Source: Adhaeribacter terrigena | GTDB lineage: Bacteria; Bacteroidota; Bacteroidia; Cytophagales; Hymenobacteraceae | Reading direction: 5' to 3' | DNA: 64,000 bases | Assembly: GCF_016623615.1 (NCBI RefSeq) | Contig: NZ_JAEHFX010000009.1 | Location: 62,001-126,000 of the forward strand | Shown here: positions 40,156-48,448 of the stretch, piece by piece | Layout of the letters: each line of letters starts with the position of its first letter | Position numbering within the stretch: position 1 is the first letter of the stretch | Program-made: the position numbers and the translations under genes | Notes under the pieces: model-generated | Told to the model about the DNA's origin: nothing | Database searches by the model: none | Seen by the model: the letters and a program-made list of their open reading frames with translations, nothing else

Positions 40156-43059
40156 ATGGCAAAAGCAAAAACTTCAGCTCAAGAAAAAGCTGCTAAAAAT
40201 ACTCCCGCAAAAACCAAAACTGCCACTTCCAAAACCGATATTACTTCGCCGGAGGTAATGGAAGAAATGGATGGCATAGACGCTTTGAACCCGCGGGAAT
40301 ACATTATTATAAAAGGTGCGCGCGTGCACAACCTCAAAAACCTGAGCGTAGCACTGCCCCGCAATAAATTCATCGTGATCACTGGCCTTTCCGGCTCCGG
40401 CAAATCTTCCCTGGCATTCGACACGCTTTATGCGGAAGGCCAGCGGATGTACGTTGAAAGCTTAAGTTCCTACGCCCGTCAGTTCCTGGGTAGAATGGAC
40501 AAGCCCGATGTAGACTATATTAAAGGCATCAGCCCGGCCATTGCCATCGAGCAGAAAGTAAACATAAAGAACAACCGCTCTACCGTTGGCACCAGCACCG
40601 AAATTTACGATTACCTGAAACTGCTTTACGCCCGCATCGGCCAGACCTTTTCGCCGGTTTCCGGCAAGCAGGTGCGTAAAGATTCCGTTTCCGATGTAGT
40701 AGATTTTATCTTCAGTTTGCCCGAAGGCAGCCGCGTAATGATCTTAGCGCCTTTGCCTTTGGACCGCCAGCGCGATATGAAACGCGAACTGGAATTGCTT
40801 CTGCAGAAAGGTTATACCAGAATTGTGGTAGACGAAGAAGTGCTTTTCATTGAAGAAGCCCTGGAAAACGCTATCCCGAAAGCCGGAAAAAACCTATACA
40901 TATTAGTGGATCGCGCCATTGTGCAGCCCAACGACGAAGACCTGCAATTCCGCATTGCCGACTCCGTACAGACCGCTTTCTTCGAAGGCCATTCCGAATG
41001 CCACGTGCGCACCGACGAAAAGAACCACGTTTTCTCCGACCGTTTCGAACTGGACGGCATTGTTTTCGAAGAACCGAACGTAAATTTCTTCAGCTTCAAC
41101 AACTCCTACGGCGCCTGCCCAAGATGTGAAGGTTTTGGCAGTGTGCTGGGCATTGACGAAGACCTGGTAATTCCGGATAAAAGCCTGACGGTTTACGAAG
41201 GCGCGATTGCCCCGTGGCGTTCCGATAAAATGAACGAGGAATTCCAGCAGCCGCTCATCAAGAACGGCATTCGTTTCGATTTCCCAATTCACCGGCCCTA
41301 CAACGAACTTTCCGAAAAAGAACAGCAACTCCTCTGGACCGGCAACAAGTATTTCAAAGGCCTCGACGCGTTTTTCAAGTTCGTTGAAGCGCAGAGCTAT
41401 AAAATTCAGTACCGCGTAATGATGAGCCGTTACCGCGGCCGCACCGTTTGCCCCGATTGTCGTGGAACGCGCCTGCGTAAAGATGCCGGCTACGTAAAAA
41501 TAAACGGCGTAAACATTATGGACCTGGTGCTGAAACCGATAACTGAAACCCTCGATTTCTTCGAAAATATTCAGCTTACCCAGCACGAAACCAGCATTGC
41601 CGAACGCCTGGTGCTGGAAGTTACCAACCGCCTCAATTATTTAAAGCGCGTTGGCCTAGGCTACCTCACCTTGAACCGCTTATCTAACACGCTTTCCGGC
41701 GGCGAAAGCCAGCGCATTAACCTGGCTACTTCGCTGGGTTCGGCGTTAGTGGGTTCGATGTACATTCTGGATGAGCCAAGCATCGGCCTGCACCCGCGCG
41801 ACGGCGAACAATTAATTGGCGTACTGAAATCCCTGCAAAAGTTGGGGAACACGGTAATTGTGGTGGAGCACGACGAAAAAATGATGGAAATTGCCGACCA
41901 GATAATCGATATTGGCCCGGAAGCGGGGACCGGCGGCGGAAACCTGATGTTCCAGGGCAAGTATGCCGAGATCCTAAAAGACAATACTACCTATACCGGC
42001 AAATACCTGAGCGGGAAAATGGGCGTGCCCGTACCGCCAACCCGCCGCAAAGCCCGCAACTTTATAGAAGTGAGTGGCGCGCGCGAAAACAACCTGAAAA
42101 ACGTTAGCGTGAATTTCCCGCTGGGCGTAATGACGGTGGTAACGGGCGTAAGCGGTTCCGGAAAATCGACTTTAATTAAGCGCATCCTGCACCCGGCCTT
42201 GCAGAAACATCTCGGCGGCCATTCCGATGCTACCGGCAAGTTCGACAAGATAGGAGGGGCTACGAACAAGATTTCGCACGTAGAATTTGTGGACCAGAAC
42301 CCGATTGGGAAGTCGTCGCGCTCCAACCCGGTAACTTACGTGAAAGCCTACGACGCCATCCGGACCCTTTTTTCCGACCAACCGCTGGCCAAAGCCCGCG
42401 GTTTTAAGCCGTCGCATTTCTCTTTTAATATTGAAGGGGGCCGCTGCGAAGTGTGCCAGGGCGAAGGTCAGGTGAAGATCGAGATGCAGTTTATGGCCGA
42501 TATTTACCTGACCTGCGAAAGCTGCAACGGCCAGAAATTCAAGCAGGACATTCTGGACGTAAAATTCCAGGATAAAAGCATTGCCGAAGTGCTGGATATG
42601 ACCATTTCCGACAGCATCGAGTTCTTTAAAGACCAGCCGAAAGTAGCCGAAAAAATGAAGCCGCTCGATGACGTTGGGTTGGGTTACATCCGGTTGGGGC
42701 AATCGAGCAACACGCTTTCCGGCGGCGAGGCGCAGCGCGTAAAACTGGCTTCCTTCCTCACCAAAGGCGCCACCACGCACAACGAAAACGTGCTCTTCAT
42801 CTTCGACGAACCCAGCACCGGCCTCCACTTCCACGACATCAGCAAACTGCTCTCCGCCATCAACGCCCTCATCGACAAAGGCAATTCCGTGGTCATCATC
42901 GAGCACAATATGGATATCGTAAAATGCGCCGACTGGATCATCGATATGGGCCCCGAAGGCGGCATCAACGGCGGATATTTATTGTTTGAAGGCACCCCGG
43001 AAGATATGGTAAAGCTGGATGATAATTACACCGCGCAGTATTTGAAGGAGAAGTTGTAG
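40156..43059 (+). CDS. uvrA: Excinuclease ABC subunit A
   Basis: A 967-residue damage-recognition ATPase of nucleotide excision repair. Walker A of the first cassette is GLSGSGKS (77-84) and of the second GVSGSGKS. ABC signatures LSGGESQRINLA and LSGGEAQRVKLA are both present. Zinc-module cysteines appear as CPRC, CPDC, CEVC and CESC pairs. The first about 46 residues form an extra Lys/Ala/Thr-rich, low-complexity extension (MAKAKTSAQEKAAKNTPAKT...) before the conserved start REYIIIKGARVHNLKN. Upstream is the tandem motif array. The gene appears to be a single unit. Confidence 0.96.
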   Translation: MAKAKTSAQEKAAKNTPAKTKTATSKTDITSPEVMEEMDGIDALNPREYIIIKGARVHNLKNLSVALPRNKFIVITGLSGSGKSSLAFDTLYAEGQRMYVESLSSYARQFLGRMDKPDVDYIKGISPAIAIEQKVNIKNNRSTVGTSTEIYDYLKLLYARIGQTFSPVSGKQVRKDSVSDVVDFIFSLPEGSRVMILAPLPLDRQRDMKRELELLLQKGYTRIVVDEEVLFIEEALENAIPKAGKNLYILVDRAIVQPNDEDLQFRIADSVQTAFFEGHSECHVRTDEKNHVFSDRFELDGIVFEEPNVNFFSFNNSYGACPRCEGFGSVLGIDEDLVIPDKSLTVYEGAIAPWRSDKMNEEFQQPLIKNGIRFDFPIHRPYNELSEKEQQLLWTGNKYFKGLDAFFKFVEAQSYKIQYRVMMSRYRGRTVCPDCRGTRLRKDAGYVKINGVNIMDLVLKPITETLDFFENIQLTQHETSIAERLVLEVTNRLNYLKRVGLGYLTLNRLSNTLSGGESQRINLATSLGSALVGSMYILDEPSIGLHPRDGEQLIGVLKSLQKLGNTVIVVEHDEKMMEIADQIIDIGPEAGTGGGNLMFQGKYAEILKDNTTYTGKYLSGKMGVPVPPTRRKARNFIEVSGARENNLKNVSVNFPLGVMTVVTGVSGSGKSTLIKRILHPALQKHLGGHSDATGKFDKIGGATNKISHVEFVDQNPIGKSSRSNPVTYVKAYDAIRTLFSDQPLAKARGFKPSHFSFNIEGGRCEVCQGEGQVKIEMQFMADIYLTCESCNGQKFKQDILDVKFQDKSIAEVLDMTISDSIEFFKDQPKVAEKMKPLDDVGLGYIRLGQSSNTLSGGEAQRVKLASFLTKGATTHNENVLFIFDEPSTGLHFHDISKLLSAINALIDKGNSVVIIEHNMDIVKCADWIIDMGPEGGINGGYLLFEGTPEDMVKLDDNYTAQYLKEKL

Positions 43060-43178
43060 GGAGGGAAATATTATTTGGTAGAAATGAAAAACTTTGGTGA
43101 TAATGATCTAATTGAAGGATATATTTATAGAGAAAGGACTTGGTATTGATGAAAAATTAAGAATATGTTGTTTGCGAT

Positions 43179-43610
43179 TTAATCATTATCAAAAACATAA
43201 CAGCTAGGGCAAGGATTAGCTTCTAAATTTTCAATGACTTTTTTAGAAACTATGATCATTTCCATTTCCTCTAGGTTTATAAAATCTCTAACTTGGTTAG
43301 CATTCTTGATATAATCGCAGAATTGACCTTTACTTAAGACTTTATGAAAAACAACCCCTTTGGTTTCACGTGGTATCATGAAGTGTTTTTTATCAAAACG
43401 CTGGATATATACTAGAGAGAATACGCATATTAAGCAGAAGACCCAAAATAAAAATTCTATCAAAACTCCATTATTAAAGATAAAACCTAAGTTGTCAATA
43501 TTTTCAGACACAACAATTGAACTCCGAGCTATTAAGAAGACTGCTGCGAAGCTTGCAATGTAAGGTAATAGATCCATTAATAAACCAGACAAAACTCGGG
43601 CATATTTCAT
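43179..43610 (-). CDS. Small membrane protein of unknown function
   Basis: A 143-residue product with two hydrophobic segments (PYIASFAAVFLIARSSIVV, about 16-34, and LIEFLFWVFCLICVFSLVYI, about 50-69) and a soluble C-terminal half ending NPCPSCYVFDND with a CxxC pair. Strongly AT-rich, unlike uvrA beside it, which suggests acquired DNA. No family recognised. It is followed by uvrA tail-to-tail; the start is taken at the first ATG. Confidence 0.5.
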   Translation of the reverse strand: MKYARVLSGLLMDLLPYIASFAAVFLIARSSIVVSENIDNLGFIFNNGVLIEFLFWVFCLICVFSLVYIQRFDKKHFMIPRETKGVVFHKVLSKGQFCDYIKNANQVRDFINLEEMEMIIVSKKVIENLEANPCPSCYVFDND

Positions 43611-43689
43611 AAATGTATCTTTTGGTATTTTTAATGAATGAACTATTTATTTTGAAATTTAATTAAAATTAATGGTAGCAATAAATAAT

Positions 43690-43719
43690 AAAAAAACCTC
43701 TCAATTGAGAGGTTTTTTT
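43690..43719. terminator. Terminator whose stem includes a stop codon
   Basis: AAAAAACCTCTC, AATT, GAGAGGTTTTTT. The minus-strand gene ends inside it: the stem encodes Lys-Lys-Pro-Leu-Asn-stop. Confidence 0.85.
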
Positions 43720-44048
43720 ATTGCCATTTGCGCAATCAAAGTACTTAATCCGTGAATGGAAGTAGGCTTGGCTTTCCATTCATCATTTGAAAATTCAACA
43801 ATAAAAGGATTAGCCCCTGTTTTTTCGTTAATTGGTAGGGTGAAATTAACCTCATTAACTACCGCTGAAAATTCTATAAATGCAACTTCCTTAGTAGTGT
43901 CCGGTTTAACTACCGTAGTATTAGGCAAGGACACAACTTTTCCTTGGTCATCAATAATATAATCAAAATAGCCTTTGGCTTTAAGCCCATTTTTAACTTC
44001 AATATGCTTTGAAGTTAGATCATAAGTAATTTGTACAAAATTTGCCAT
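43701..44048 (-). CDS. Unknown protein, 115 residues
   Basis: Reads MANFVQITYDLTSKHIEVKN and continues with strand-rich sequence and a helical end (HGLSTLIAQMAIKK). No signal peptide and no motif; probably cytoplasmic. The terminator stem overlapping its last codons and the AT-rich leader with palindromes support a real, regulated gene. It belongs to the same AT-rich stretch as the neighbouring membrane protein gene and is divergent from the pentapeptide gene. Confidence 0.6.
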   Translation of the reverse strand: MANFVQITYDLTSKHIEVKNGLKAKGYFDYIIDDQGKVVSLPNTTVVKPDTTKEVAFIEFSAVVNEVNFTLPINEKTGANPFIVEFSNDEWKAKPTSIHGLSTLIAQMAIKKPLN

Positions 44049-44148
44049 AGTTAAATTTTTTTGGTTTTAAGAATTGTTTAATCAATAATGAAACCAATAT
44101 GCCCAAAATTTTGGAAAATAATACGTTATCCGACATATATTCAGGAAC

Positions 44149-44186
44149 TTGCGATATAAGCGCAAGAACTTGCGATTATATCGCAA
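44149..44186. promoter_or_regulatory. 38 bp near-perfect palindrome, operator candidate
   Basis: Left arm TTGCGATATAAGCGCAAG, loop AA, right arm CTTGCGATTATATCGCAA, with a single mismatch. It lies between two divergent genes. Confidence 0.6.
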
Positions 44187-44227
44187 TGACAAAATAATCA
44201 ATGTTAATTAATTGTATATTTTGTCAT
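44186..44227. promoter_or_regulatory. 11 bp inverted repeat, operator candidate
   Basis: ATGACAAAATA (44186-44196) pairs with TATTTTGTCAT (44217-44227) across 20 bp; it abuts the 38 bp palindrome. Confidence 0.5.
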
Positions 44228-44314
44228 GATATATTTTGTTAGAAGATCTGAGTTTTTAATAATTGATTATAAAACTTGAAACGAATAATTTCCCTTTTTA
44301 ACATTAAGTTTATT

Positions 44315-44887
44315 ATGCAAGAACTCCTGCAAGAGCAGCAAACCTTCGAAAAGCTCGATTATTCCGAAAAGAAACTCAACGGACGGGAGTTCATAGACTG
44401 CACATTTAAGCACTGCAATTTCGCCAATGCCGACCTGTCGCGCAACGAGTTCACCGACTGCCTTTTCGAAGACTGTAACCTCAGTATGGCCAAATTTGCC
44501 AATGCCAAACTCAACAACGTTCGGTTCCTGAACTGCAAACTGATCGGGGTAAGCTTTACCGCTTGCAACGATTTTCTCTTCGAGGTCGGCTTCGAAAAAT
44601 GCGCCTTAGACCTTACCGACTTCTTCAAAAAGAAACTAAAGAAAACCATTTTCCAGGATTGCAGCATCAAAGAAGCCAACTTCGCCGAAGCCGACCTCAC
44701 CGAAGCCAAATTCCTCAACTGCGACCTCTTCCAAACCACCTTCGATCGTACCAACCTCGAAAAAGCCGACTTTCTCACCGCTTATAATTATACCATAGAT
44801 CCCGAACTCAACCGCCTGAAAAAAGCGAAGTTCTCTACTAATGGCTTGGCTGGCTTGCTGGGAAAATACGGTATCGATATCCGGTAA
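44315..44887 (+). CDS. Pentapeptide repeat protein
   Basis: A 190-residue right-handed quadrilateral beta-helix made of A(D/N)Lxx-type repeats: FANADLS, FEDCNLSMAKFANAKLNNVRF, EANFAEADLTEAKF, FDRTNLEKADF. The ATG at 44315 (MQELLQEQQTF) is preferred to a TTG 39 bases upstream because homologous proteins start this way. Such proteins (QnrB/MfpA-like) can mimic DNA and protect gyrase, but many have no known role, so a specific function is not claimed. The gene has high GC compared with the region before it. Confidence 0.88.
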   Translation: MQELLQEQQTFEKLDYSEKKLNGREFIDCTFKHCNFANADLSRNEFTDCLFEDCNLSMAKFANAKLNNVRFLNCKLIGVSFTACNDFLFEVGFEKCALDLTDFFKKKLKKTIFQDCSIKEANFAEADLTEAKFLNCDLFQTTFDRTNLEKADFLTAYNYTIDPELNRLKKAKFSTNGLAGLLGKYGIDIR

Positions 44888-44902
44888 AAAAGTGCTTTAG
44901 AA

Positions 44903-45097
44903 ATGAAAGACGAAAACGCAAAAACCACCATTTCCTGTTTCCACTGCGGGGCGGTATTAGTTTGTGGCGCCATTAATGGCGATGCAATCTGCTGGTGCGA
45001 TAGTTTGCCGAATCTTATGCCGTTGAACGAGAAAACTACCAGTTGCTATTGTCAGGAATGTCTGGAAAAGGAGCTTCAAAAATCAATCAAAAATTAA
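44903..45097 (+). CDS. Cysteine-rich CWC-type protein
   Basis: A 64-residue protein with eight Cys at positions 12, 15, 21, 30, 32, 48, 50 and 53. The spacing CxHC ... CGA ... CWC ... CxCxxC is the signature of the Cysteine-rich CWC family, presumed to bind zinc. It starts 16 bp after the pentapeptide gene and is probably co-transcribed. The biochemical role of this family is unknown. Confidence 0.85.
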   Translation: MKDENAKTTISCFHCGAVLVCGAINGDAICWCDSLPNLMPLNEKTTSCYCQECLEKELQKSIKN

Positions 45098-45119
45098 TGA
45101 CAATTATCACCTCTTTTTA

Positions 45120-45151
45120 TTTGGACTAATTCTAAATTGAACTTATATTTG
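45120..45151 (+). promoter_or_regulatory. Consensus Bacteroidota promoter (-33 and -7)
   Basis: TTTG at 45120-45123 and TATATTTG at 45144-45151, 20 bp apart: the best full match to TTTG-N19-20-TAnnTTTG in the window. It drives the gene at 45193. Confidence 0.75.
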
Positions 45152-45192
45152 CAGCAGATTCGTTTTTAAAGCTACCTCACCGCTTACAAACT

Positions 45193-45546
45193 ATGGGAAC
45201 CGCTGCCAATACTTTATCAGAAATTTTCCGGACCGAATACGGCGCTGTGTTTCAATGCAACCGCTATAACGTGTACTGGATCGAGTTCGCCGGTGGATTT
45301 TCTTCCTTTAAATTCAACGATTTCTTTCATTTAAAGCAGACCTTAGAAACCATCGATGTAAAAGAAATGGCCCAGAACCCGGCGCGTTTTGCCGATGTAG
45401 TGGTGTTGAATCCGCTTTGCTCAGACCGTTGCTTTGTACTGACGCTGACCGATGTGCTGAATTTCCGGGAACTGTTGCAGGGGGCTAAAGCCATGATGGA
45501 ACTGAATAGCATTATCTATGAAAGTCTGCATGCCATGGCGGTTTAA
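45193..45546 (+). CDS. Unknown conserved-looking protein, 117 residues
   Basis: Reads MGTAANTLSEIFRTEYGAVFQ, then an aromatic-rich stretch (NVYWIEFAGGFSSFKFNDFFHLKQTL) and a helical end. No signal peptide, and two Cys near each other (LNPLCSDRCFVLT). This looks like a small cytoplasmic Bacteroidota-specific family; I do not recognise a function. It has the strongest promoter in the window 42 bp upstream, so it is likely well expressed. Confidence 0.7.
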   Translation: MGTAANTLSEIFRTEYGAVFQCNRYNVYWIEFAGGFSSFKFNDFFHLKQTLETIDVKEMAQNPARFADVVVLNPLCSDRCFVLTLTDVLNFRELLQGAKAMMELNSIIYESLHAMAV

Positions 45547-45615
45547 TTCAGACACAAGTAGCAAGATTTAAGTATCAAGATTCAGGCCTGCATGCGCAGG
45601 CTTTTTTTATTGCGC

Positions 45616-45645
45616 ACTTTTTAGCCGAAAAAGTATACCGTTTTT
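45616..45645 (-). repeat. Interspersed AACGSTA motif
   Basis: ACTTTTTAGCCG then AAAAAGTATACCGTTTTT, six bases before the big hairpin. Confidence 0.7.
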
Positions 45646-45651
45646 CACTCG

Positions 45652-45709
45652 CTGCCATCCTGCGCACAAGTGAGCGCTACCTCGCGCTCACTTGTGCGCA
45701 GGATGGCAG
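45652..45709. repeat. 26 bp perfect inverted repeat (large hairpin)
   Basis: Bases 45652-45677 (starting CTGCCATCCTGCGCAC) pair exactly with 45684-45709 around TACCTC. It contains GCCATCCTG/CAGGATGGC words of the REP-like GTCATCC family. Confidence 0.9.
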
Positions 45710-45930
45710 GCAAGGAATATCCATTTTCAAATTCCCTCATTTTCTCATAAGGTGTTTTTCACATTCTTCATTAGCACATTTCCACCTTAACCCATTTGCA
45801 CATTAATTTAGACCAATTCCGTATTAAGCTCATTTCGGCTCTGCGGGTAACCAATTCTGAAAATATCAGTTAAATTTAAGTCAGGGAATATACTTCATTC
45901 CTGACTTTTTATATTAAAAACGATACAGTT

Positions 45931-46455
45931 ATGAAAGACTTACTCCGGCTTAAAACTTCGCTTACCGAAGAAATAGAAACACTCTTAAACGAACAGATAA
46001 AAGTAGAAGCGCATTCCTCGGCCGTTTACCTGGCCATGTCGTCGTGGTGCGATCGCAACGGTTTTGACTGCAGCGCCAAGTATTTTCAGAAGCAATCCGG
46101 CGAAGAGCGCGAGCACATGCTCAAGCTTTTCAATTACGTAAGCGATTTGGGTGGCCGCGCCGTTTCGCCGGAAATAACCAACATTCCGCAGGAATTCGAG
46201 TCGTTCCGGAGCGTGTTTGAGCAGGCTTTGCAGCAGGAAATTTACGTGACCCAGCAGTTCAACCGCATGGCCGCCCGCTGCATGAAAGCCAGCGATTTTG
46301 TTACCTTCCAGTTCATTCAGTGGTTCCTGGAAGAGCAGATCGAAGAAGAATACGTGGCCCGCAGAGCGCTCGAGTTATTCGATGTAATTGGCGAAGAAGG
46401 CACCGGCCGCTACGAAATAGACAAACGTGTGCCGAAGATCAAATACCATAAGTAA
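45931..46455 (+). CDS. ftnA: Ferritin
   Basis: A 174-residue four-helix ferritin without haem-binding features. Ferroxidase ligands fit by alignment: Glu26 (KVEAHSSAVY), Glu59 and His62 (GEEREHM), a Glu in QEIYVTQQF, and Gln/Glu in FLEEQIEEE. It stores iron as a 24-mer in the cytoplasm and limits Fenton chemistry. The gene is monocistronic, with a terminator at 46509-46551. A Bfr-type Met ligand is absent. Confidence 0.93.
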   Translation: MKDLLRLKTSLTEEIETLLNEQIKVEAHSSAVYLAMSSWCDRNGFDCSAKYFQKQSGEEREHMLKLFNYVSDLGGRAVSPEITNIPQEFESFRSVFEQALQQEIYVTQQFNRMAARCMKASDFVTFQFIQWFLEEQIEEEYVARRALELFDVIGEEGTGRYEIDKRVPKIKYHK

Positions 46456-46459
46456 TCGA

Positions 46460-46493
46460 TTTGGAAATTTGAAGATGTGGAAATTTGAAAATG
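46460..46493. repeat. AATTTGAAA-type intergenic repeat, copy 2
   Basis: Near-identical to 76-110; lies just after the ferritin stop. Confidence 0.5.
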
Positions 46494-46508
46494 ATTTCCG
46501 CAGAAAGC

Positions 46509-46551
46509 AAAAAAGGTAGCGCAGGATTTAAACCCAGTGCTACCTTTTTTT
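46509..46551 (+). terminator. Terminator after ferritin
   Basis: AAAAAAGGTAGCGC and GTGCTACCTTTTTT pair with one G-T across a 15-base loop. Confidence 0.8.
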
Positions 46552-46596
46552 ATTTTAGCGCTACCATTTTTATTTTCAAAACGCTTTAATTTATCC

Positions 46597-46756
46597 GGTC
46601 ATCCCGAGCTTGTCGAGGGAACTAATGCGTACCGAACCCGCAAGATTTCCAACCCGCAAGAAGGATAGGATGGGGCTACGCCGAACTTCGTTTATCGCTC
46701 AGCGCTCAAAATGCCATAATAGTACCAAATATTTCTTCGACAAGCTCAGAATGACC
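46597..46756. repeat. Inverted pair of REP-like sequences
   Basis: GGTCATCCCGAGCTTGTCGA (46597-46616) and its imperfect complement ending CAAGCTCAGAATGACC (46756) flank about 110 bp. GTCATTCTGAGCTTGTCGAA-type repeats are common in many bacteria; this pair differs at about four positions per arm. Confidence 0.6.
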
Positions 46757-46828
46757 AGCTAATCTGAATTCGCTGTTTCCTTTTATTGTTTTACGCCGTT
46801 ATTGGTGTTTTTTACCAATAATTCAACT

Positions 46829-47140
46829 TTATTTTTCAGAATTCGAACCGGAAGGATTTTGGCTTTTCCCGGCATTAAGAATATGCTGCTGAAAAAGGTG
46901 TTGCACTTTGTGTTCGTTTACTTCATAAAGCCACAGGTTCTGCGGCTGAATGCAGATGACCGGCGCGAGTTTGCAGCGGTCGGTGCAGTCGGTTTTAATG
47001 ATTTCCACGTCGTTTTTCAACCCGTAACTTTTACACAATTCCCGGAAGGCTTTGCCTGCATCTTTGCCGCCGCGCTTTTTGCATTTGTCGCCGGTGCACA
47101 CGTAAATTACCTGTTTCGGGATCTTGTATTCTCTGCTCAT
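46829..47140 (-). CDS. Thioredoxin-like [2Fe-2S] ferredoxin domain protein
   Basis: A 103-residue protein. The ATG at 47138-47140 (MSREYKIPKQVIYVC) is preferred over one 42 bases upstream because it gives the normal family start. Cys15 and Cys20 (CTGDKC), and Cys52 and Cys56 (CTDRC), fit the C-x4-C...C-x3-C ligand pattern of thioredoxin-fold [2Fe-2S] ferredoxins. It may pass electrons or act in metal or cofactor metabolism; the partner is unknown. An interspersed motif lies 83 bp upstream. Confidence 0.85.
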   Translation of the reverse strand: MSREYKIPKQVIYVCTGDKCKKRGGKDAGKAFRELCKSYGLKNDVEIIKTDCTDRCKLAPVICIQPQNLWLYEVNEHKVQHLFQQHILNAGKSQNPSGSNSEK

Positions 47141-47222
47141 TTCGGGTTTATGAATTTGAATCTTTTCTACGCACAAACGCAAATATAGCTGCCTTAGTAT
47201 TAGCAGAATTTGGTTTCAGCAG

Positions 47223-47252
47223 ACTTTTAGGGACGAAAAGCCTACCGTTTTG
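47223..47252 (-). repeat. Interspersed AACGSTA motif
   Basis: ACTTTTAGGGACG then AAAAGCCTACCGTTTTG. Confidence 0.7.
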
Positions 47253-47383
47253 CGGGCCGTTTCAGGTTTTAAAGCAAGGTAATAATTGGCTATTTATGGT
47301 TTGGTTTCGTGGCAGGAGAGAAGGATTTAAGCGGGTAAACTAGGCTTTCCGGCGCAAAATTCTTAACTATGCAGGCAAACTAA

Positions 47384-47412
47384 AAACGCTATCAAAATTC
47401 AACTATAAAACG
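47384..47412 (+). repeat. Interspersed AACGSTA motif, weak
   Basis: AAAACGCTATCAAAATTC then AACTATAAAAC, immediately before the tpiA start codon. Confidence 0.4.
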
Positions 47413-47413
47413 C

Positions 47414-48175
47414 ATGAGAAGACAAATTGTAGCCGGAAACTGGAAAATGAACAAAACGTATCCGGAGGCTTTAGCCTTGGTAAACGAACTTGCGACCGAT
47501 CTGCAAAACAACCCGGTTAGCAACGTGGAAGTAATTGTGGCCCCGCCGTTCCCTTACTTAGCTGCTTTATCCGATAAAAAAGGCGATGCTATCCAGCTTT
47601 CCGCACAAAATTGTCATCAGAAAGATAGCGGCGCGTTTACCGGCGAAGTTTCGGCAACGATGTTAGCTTCAGTGGGTTGCGAATACGTGATCCTGGGCCA
47701 CAGCGAGCGCCGTCAGTATTTTCAGGAAGACAGTATGCTGCTGGAGCAGAAACTGAAAGCTGCGCTGGCGGCCGGTTTAAAGCCAATTTTCTGCTGCGGC
47801 GAAAGCCTGGAGCAGCGGGAGCAAGAGATCCATTTCGATTTTGTGGCCCAGCAGCTAAAAGATGGATTATTCCATTTAAGCAACGAAGAATTCGATAAAG
47901 TAATTATTGCCTACGAACCGATCTGGGCCATTGGCACCGGTCGCACCGCAAGCTCAGAACAGGCCCAGGAAATGCACGAATTCATCCGCGAGCAGGTTTC
48001 CCGCGCTTACGATGCTGAAGCTGCCCTGAAAACGCCAATTCTGTACGGTGGTAGCTGCAACGCCCAGAACGCCAAAGAGTTATTCGCCTGCAAAGACGTA
48101 GACGGCGGCCTGATTGGCGGCGCGGCATTAAAATCAGCCGATTTCCTGACCATTATCCGCTCGTTCCAGCAATAA
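47414..48175 (+). CDS. tpiA: Triosephosphate isomerase
   Basis: A 253-residue TIM barrel of glycolysis interconverting dihydroxyacetone phosphate and glyceraldehyde 3-phosphate. All catalytic residues are present: Lys11 (NWKMN), His96 (GHSERR) and Glu168 (AYEPIWAIGTG). The phosphate loop GGSCNAQNA and the terminal GGAALKSADF are intact. tpiA upstream of prmA is a common Bacteroidota arrangement, although here a 1 kb repeat-bearing gap and one small gene intervene. The stop codon TAA shares bases with an interspersed motif. Confidence 0.97.
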   Translation: MRRQIVAGNWKMNKTYPEALALVNELATDLQNNPVSNVEVIVAPPFPYLAALSDKKGDAIQLSAQNCHQKDSGAFTGEVSATMLASVGCEYVILGHSERRQYFQEDSMLLEQKLKAALAAGLKPIFCCGESLEQREQEIHFDFVAQQLKDGLFHLSNEEFDKVIIAYEPIWAIGTGRTASSEQAQEMHEFIREQVSRAYDAEAALKTPILYGGSCNAQNAKELFACKDVDGGLIGGAALKSADFLTIIRSFQQ

Positions 48176-48202
48176 AACGGTAGGGTTTCAGCCTGAAAAA
48201 GT
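48174..48202 (+). repeat. Interspersed AACGSTA motif fused to the tpiA stop
   Basis: AAAACGGTAGGGTTTC then AGCCTGAAAAAGT; its first A residues complete the TAA stop. Confidence 0.75.
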
Positions 48203-48213
48203 ACCCCACCCAA

Positions 48214-48247
48214 CCCTCCCCTAAAAACAGGGGAGGGCTTTTTTTTT
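48214..48247 (+). terminator. Terminator after tpiA
   Basis: CCCTCCCCT and AGGGGAGGG pair around a short A-rich loop, followed by a long T run. Confidence 0.85.
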
Positions 48248-48448
48248 GATCAGGATTTTCAGGATAATTGTCTGAACGGTAATTCTATTGATTCATGTGA
48301 AGTTTGTCTGAACACGATTTTAAGGATTAAAAGATGAACAGGATTTTAACACCTGATTTCACTATATCGCCAGCGCAGCGTAACCTGAAATCAAGGACTG
48401 AAGAAAAGTAAACTAAAAAGAAGCGAGCTACGAAGGGAACTGACACCA

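Larger units (their letters stand above)
45547..45930. other. Intergenic region before ferritin
   Basis: No gene. It contains a reverse interspersed motif (45616-45645), a 26 bp perfect hairpin (45652-45709) and AT-rich decayed repeat words. No clear -7 element for ferritin was found. Confidence 0.6.

Noticed and set aside
44276-44314. TTG start for the pentapeptide protein
   Set aside because: The extra residues do not resemble the family; an ATG at 44315 opens the usual N-terminus.
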